Below, piece by piece: positions 5,828-6,699 of a stretch of 6,699 nt of DNA. The first letter of the stretch is position 1. Every line of letters starts with the position of its first letter. The translations under genes were made by a program, and so were the position numbers. Origin of the DNA: an uncultured Treponema sp. (GTDB taxonomy: Bacteria; Spirochaetota; Spirochaetia; Treponematales; Treponemataceae); the NCBI GenBank assembly GCA_934699065.1, contig CAKUWD010000163.1, positions 1 to 6,699 on the forward strand, written 5' to 3'. Below the pieces are notes generated by a model, which was given only the letters and a program-made list of their open reading frames with translations, was not told the DNA's origin and searched no databases.

Positions 5828-6169
5828 ATGTTCAAAGATAATCTGGTTCAAATGCGAAAAGTCTTACAGCTGACTCAGGAAGACATTGCTGAAAAGCTTG
5901 GTGTTACCCGCCAGTCTGTAGCTAAGTGGGAGGCCGGCGAAAGTATTCCTGACCTGGATAAATGCAAACAGCTGGCAGATATTTTCGGCGTCTCTCTTGA
6001 CGACCTGGCAAATTATGAGCCGGAAGAAAATCTTGAACTGGGGGTCCCTCCAAAGGGCAAACATCTTTTTGGTCTTGTCACTGTTGGTGATAAAGGCCAG
6101 GGTCTGGCACTGGTAAAAGCCAGTAATTTTTTATCACTGGCTAATATAGTAAAAAAACTTAGAAAATAA
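5828..6169 (+). CDS. Small XRE regulator with an internally shortened AbrB-type domain
   Basis: A 113-residue DNA-binding protein. Residues about 4-60 are a Cro/C1 helix-turn-helix (LTQEDIAEKLGVTRQSVAKW at 15-34). After a linker comes GVPPKGKHLFGLVTVGDKGQ (72-91). In full-length relatives I recall, this leads into IVIPKKAR and the rest of a swapped-hairpin AbrB/SpoVT domain. Here it jumps straight to GLALVKASNFLSLANIVKKL, which matches the end of that domain. About 25-30 residues of the domain core are therefore missing without loss of frame. GGGAGA overlapping the acyltransferase stop serves as ribosome binding site for the ATG at 5828. It is probably the operon's own regulator. Whether it still dimerises through the AbrB part is doubtful; the helix-turn-helix looks intact. 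Confidence 0.85.
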   Translation: MFKDNLVQMRKVLQLTQEDIAEKLGVTRQSVAKWEAGESIPDLDKCKQLADIFGVSLDDLANYEPEENLELGVPPKGKHLFGLVTVGDKGQGLALVKASNFLSLANIVKKLRK

Positions 6170-6190
6170 ATCTGCCATCTTCTGAAAATT

Positions 6191-6699
6191 TTATTTCAGC
6201 ATAATGGCAGTAAGCATGCGCTCTGTTTTGGATTTTGTTCTTCTATATGAACAGAAGCTGTAGCCTTCGACTTGAGAATGAAGGGTGCAGACGCCGGCAG
6301 AAAAAATGCTGGCAGCCGGCACTCCATTTTCTACAAGAGTCAGCTTCACCGCCTCTTCCAGATTCAAAAGATATTTTTCCTGATTTTTTCTGACAAAGAT
6401 TTTTCCCATTTCCGTAGTGGCAAAGCCATGGCTGAATTCTTCAAAGACATCCTGCCCAACTTCGTAACAGTCCTTGCAGATATGAGGCCCAATCGCAACA
6501 AGCATATCAGAAGGCTGGCAGCCAAGAACACTCTTCATTTTTTGAATTGTAACTTCCGAGATTTTTTTGACTGTTCCCTTCCAGCCGCTGTGAACCATGG
6601 CAATCACTTCTTTTACCGGGTCGAAAAAATATACCGGAACACAGTCTGCCTCCACCGTGCACAAAAGAAGATTTTTTTCATTTGTGATAAGGCCGTCGT
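6191..6699 (-). CDS. pgeF: PgeF/YfiH family laccase-domain protein (5' end outside window)
   Basis: The C-terminal 168 residues of a roughly 250-residue cytosolic protein. The family is described as multicopper polyphenol oxidase or, more recently, as a purine nucleoside phosphorylase/adenosine deaminase; the E. coli member is linked to peptidoglycan fidelity. Signatures are DGLITNEKNLLL then EADCVPVYFFDP (metal-ligand Cys), MVHSGWKGT (metal-ligand His), VAIGPHICKDCYEVG, and the C-terminal FCSYRR. The N-terminal part with the other metal-ligand His lies beyond the right edge. A TTG at 6664 could be mistaken for a start, but the frame stays open to the edge and the DGLITN motif upstream of it is family-typical, so the gene is cut off by the window. 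It converges on the small XRE regulator with a 21-nt gap and no clear terminator. Confidence 0.9.
   Translation of the reverse strand, partial: DGLITNEKNLLLCTVEADCVPVYFFDPVKEVIAMVHSGWKGTVKKISEVTIQKMKSVLGCQPSDMLVAIGPHICKDCYEVGQDVFEEFSHGFATTEMGKIFVRKNQEKYLLNLEEAVKLTLVENGVPAASIFSAGVCTLHSQVEGYSFCSYRRTKSKTERMLTAIMLK

Noticed and set aside
6118..6142. AGCCAGT/ACTGGCT hairpin with a T-rich loop inside the small regulator gene
   Set aside because: It is a 7-bp stem with an 11-nt loop within conserved-looking codons; most likely coincidence.
6182..6199. CTGAAA/TTTCAG inverted repeat as a terminator between the convergent genes
   Set aside because: The stem is only 6 bp of AT-rich sequence, overlaps the coding end of the laccase-domain gene and has no T-run after it.
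6662..6664. TTG as a start codon for the laccase-domain protein
   Set aside because: The frame stays open to the window edge, and the family motif DGLITN lies upstream of this TTG, so the real start is outside the window.

Overview
The window looks like an ordinary piece of chromosome from a host-associated anaerobe. GC is moderate (about 40%) and the genes are closely packed and often divergently or convergently arranged. Family content (a helix-turn-helix/AbrB-type regulator beside a membrane acyltransferase, a DUF1848 protein, a small-molecule kinase between two methyltransferases, a YfiH/PgeF laccase-domain protein) and a CTGAACTTGTTTCAG palindrome between genes fit a gut or rumen Treponema. 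A Clostridia host would also fit. This assignment is inference; there is no rRNA or other marker gene here.

Layout. (1) Positions 1-2228, minus strand: a tight three-gene run, read in the order class I methyltransferase (2228-1332), aminoglycoside-phosphotransferase-fold kinase (1328-303), second class I methyltransferase (from 273, running off the left edge). Gaps are 3 and 29 nt, so they are probably co-transcribed, from a TATAAT-like -10 near 2285. (2) 2229-2483: a divergent intergenic region with a GC-rich palindrome and a dispersed-type hairpin repeat. (3) 2484-3620, plus strand: an XRE regulator with a large helical C-terminal part. (4) 3644-4576, minus strand: a DUF1848 protein with a radical-SAM-like cysteine cluster at its C-terminus. 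It converges on gene 3 across a perfect 11-bp hairpin. (5) 4577-4740: a divergent promoter region with two near-identical AT-rich 16-mers bracketing a candidate promoter. (6) 4741-6169, plus strand: a two-gene operon of an acyltransferase-3 membrane protein and a small XRE regulator whose AbrB-type domain appears to have lost its middle. (7) 6191-6699, minus strand: the C-terminal two thirds of a PgeF/YfiH protein, entering from the right edge.

How the genes may work together: the acyltransferase and the small regulator probably form one autoregulated unit, with the twin 16-mers as candidate operators. The methyltransferase-kinase-methyltransferase run suggests modification of a small molecule, but no substrate can be named. 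No CRISPR array, tRNA, rRNA, phage gene or transposase was seen. The most notable points are the internally shortened AbrB domain, the promoter-flanking repeats, the DUF1848 cysteine cluster and the altered catalytic loop of the kinase-fold protein. I do not see a clear new defence or biosynthetic system.
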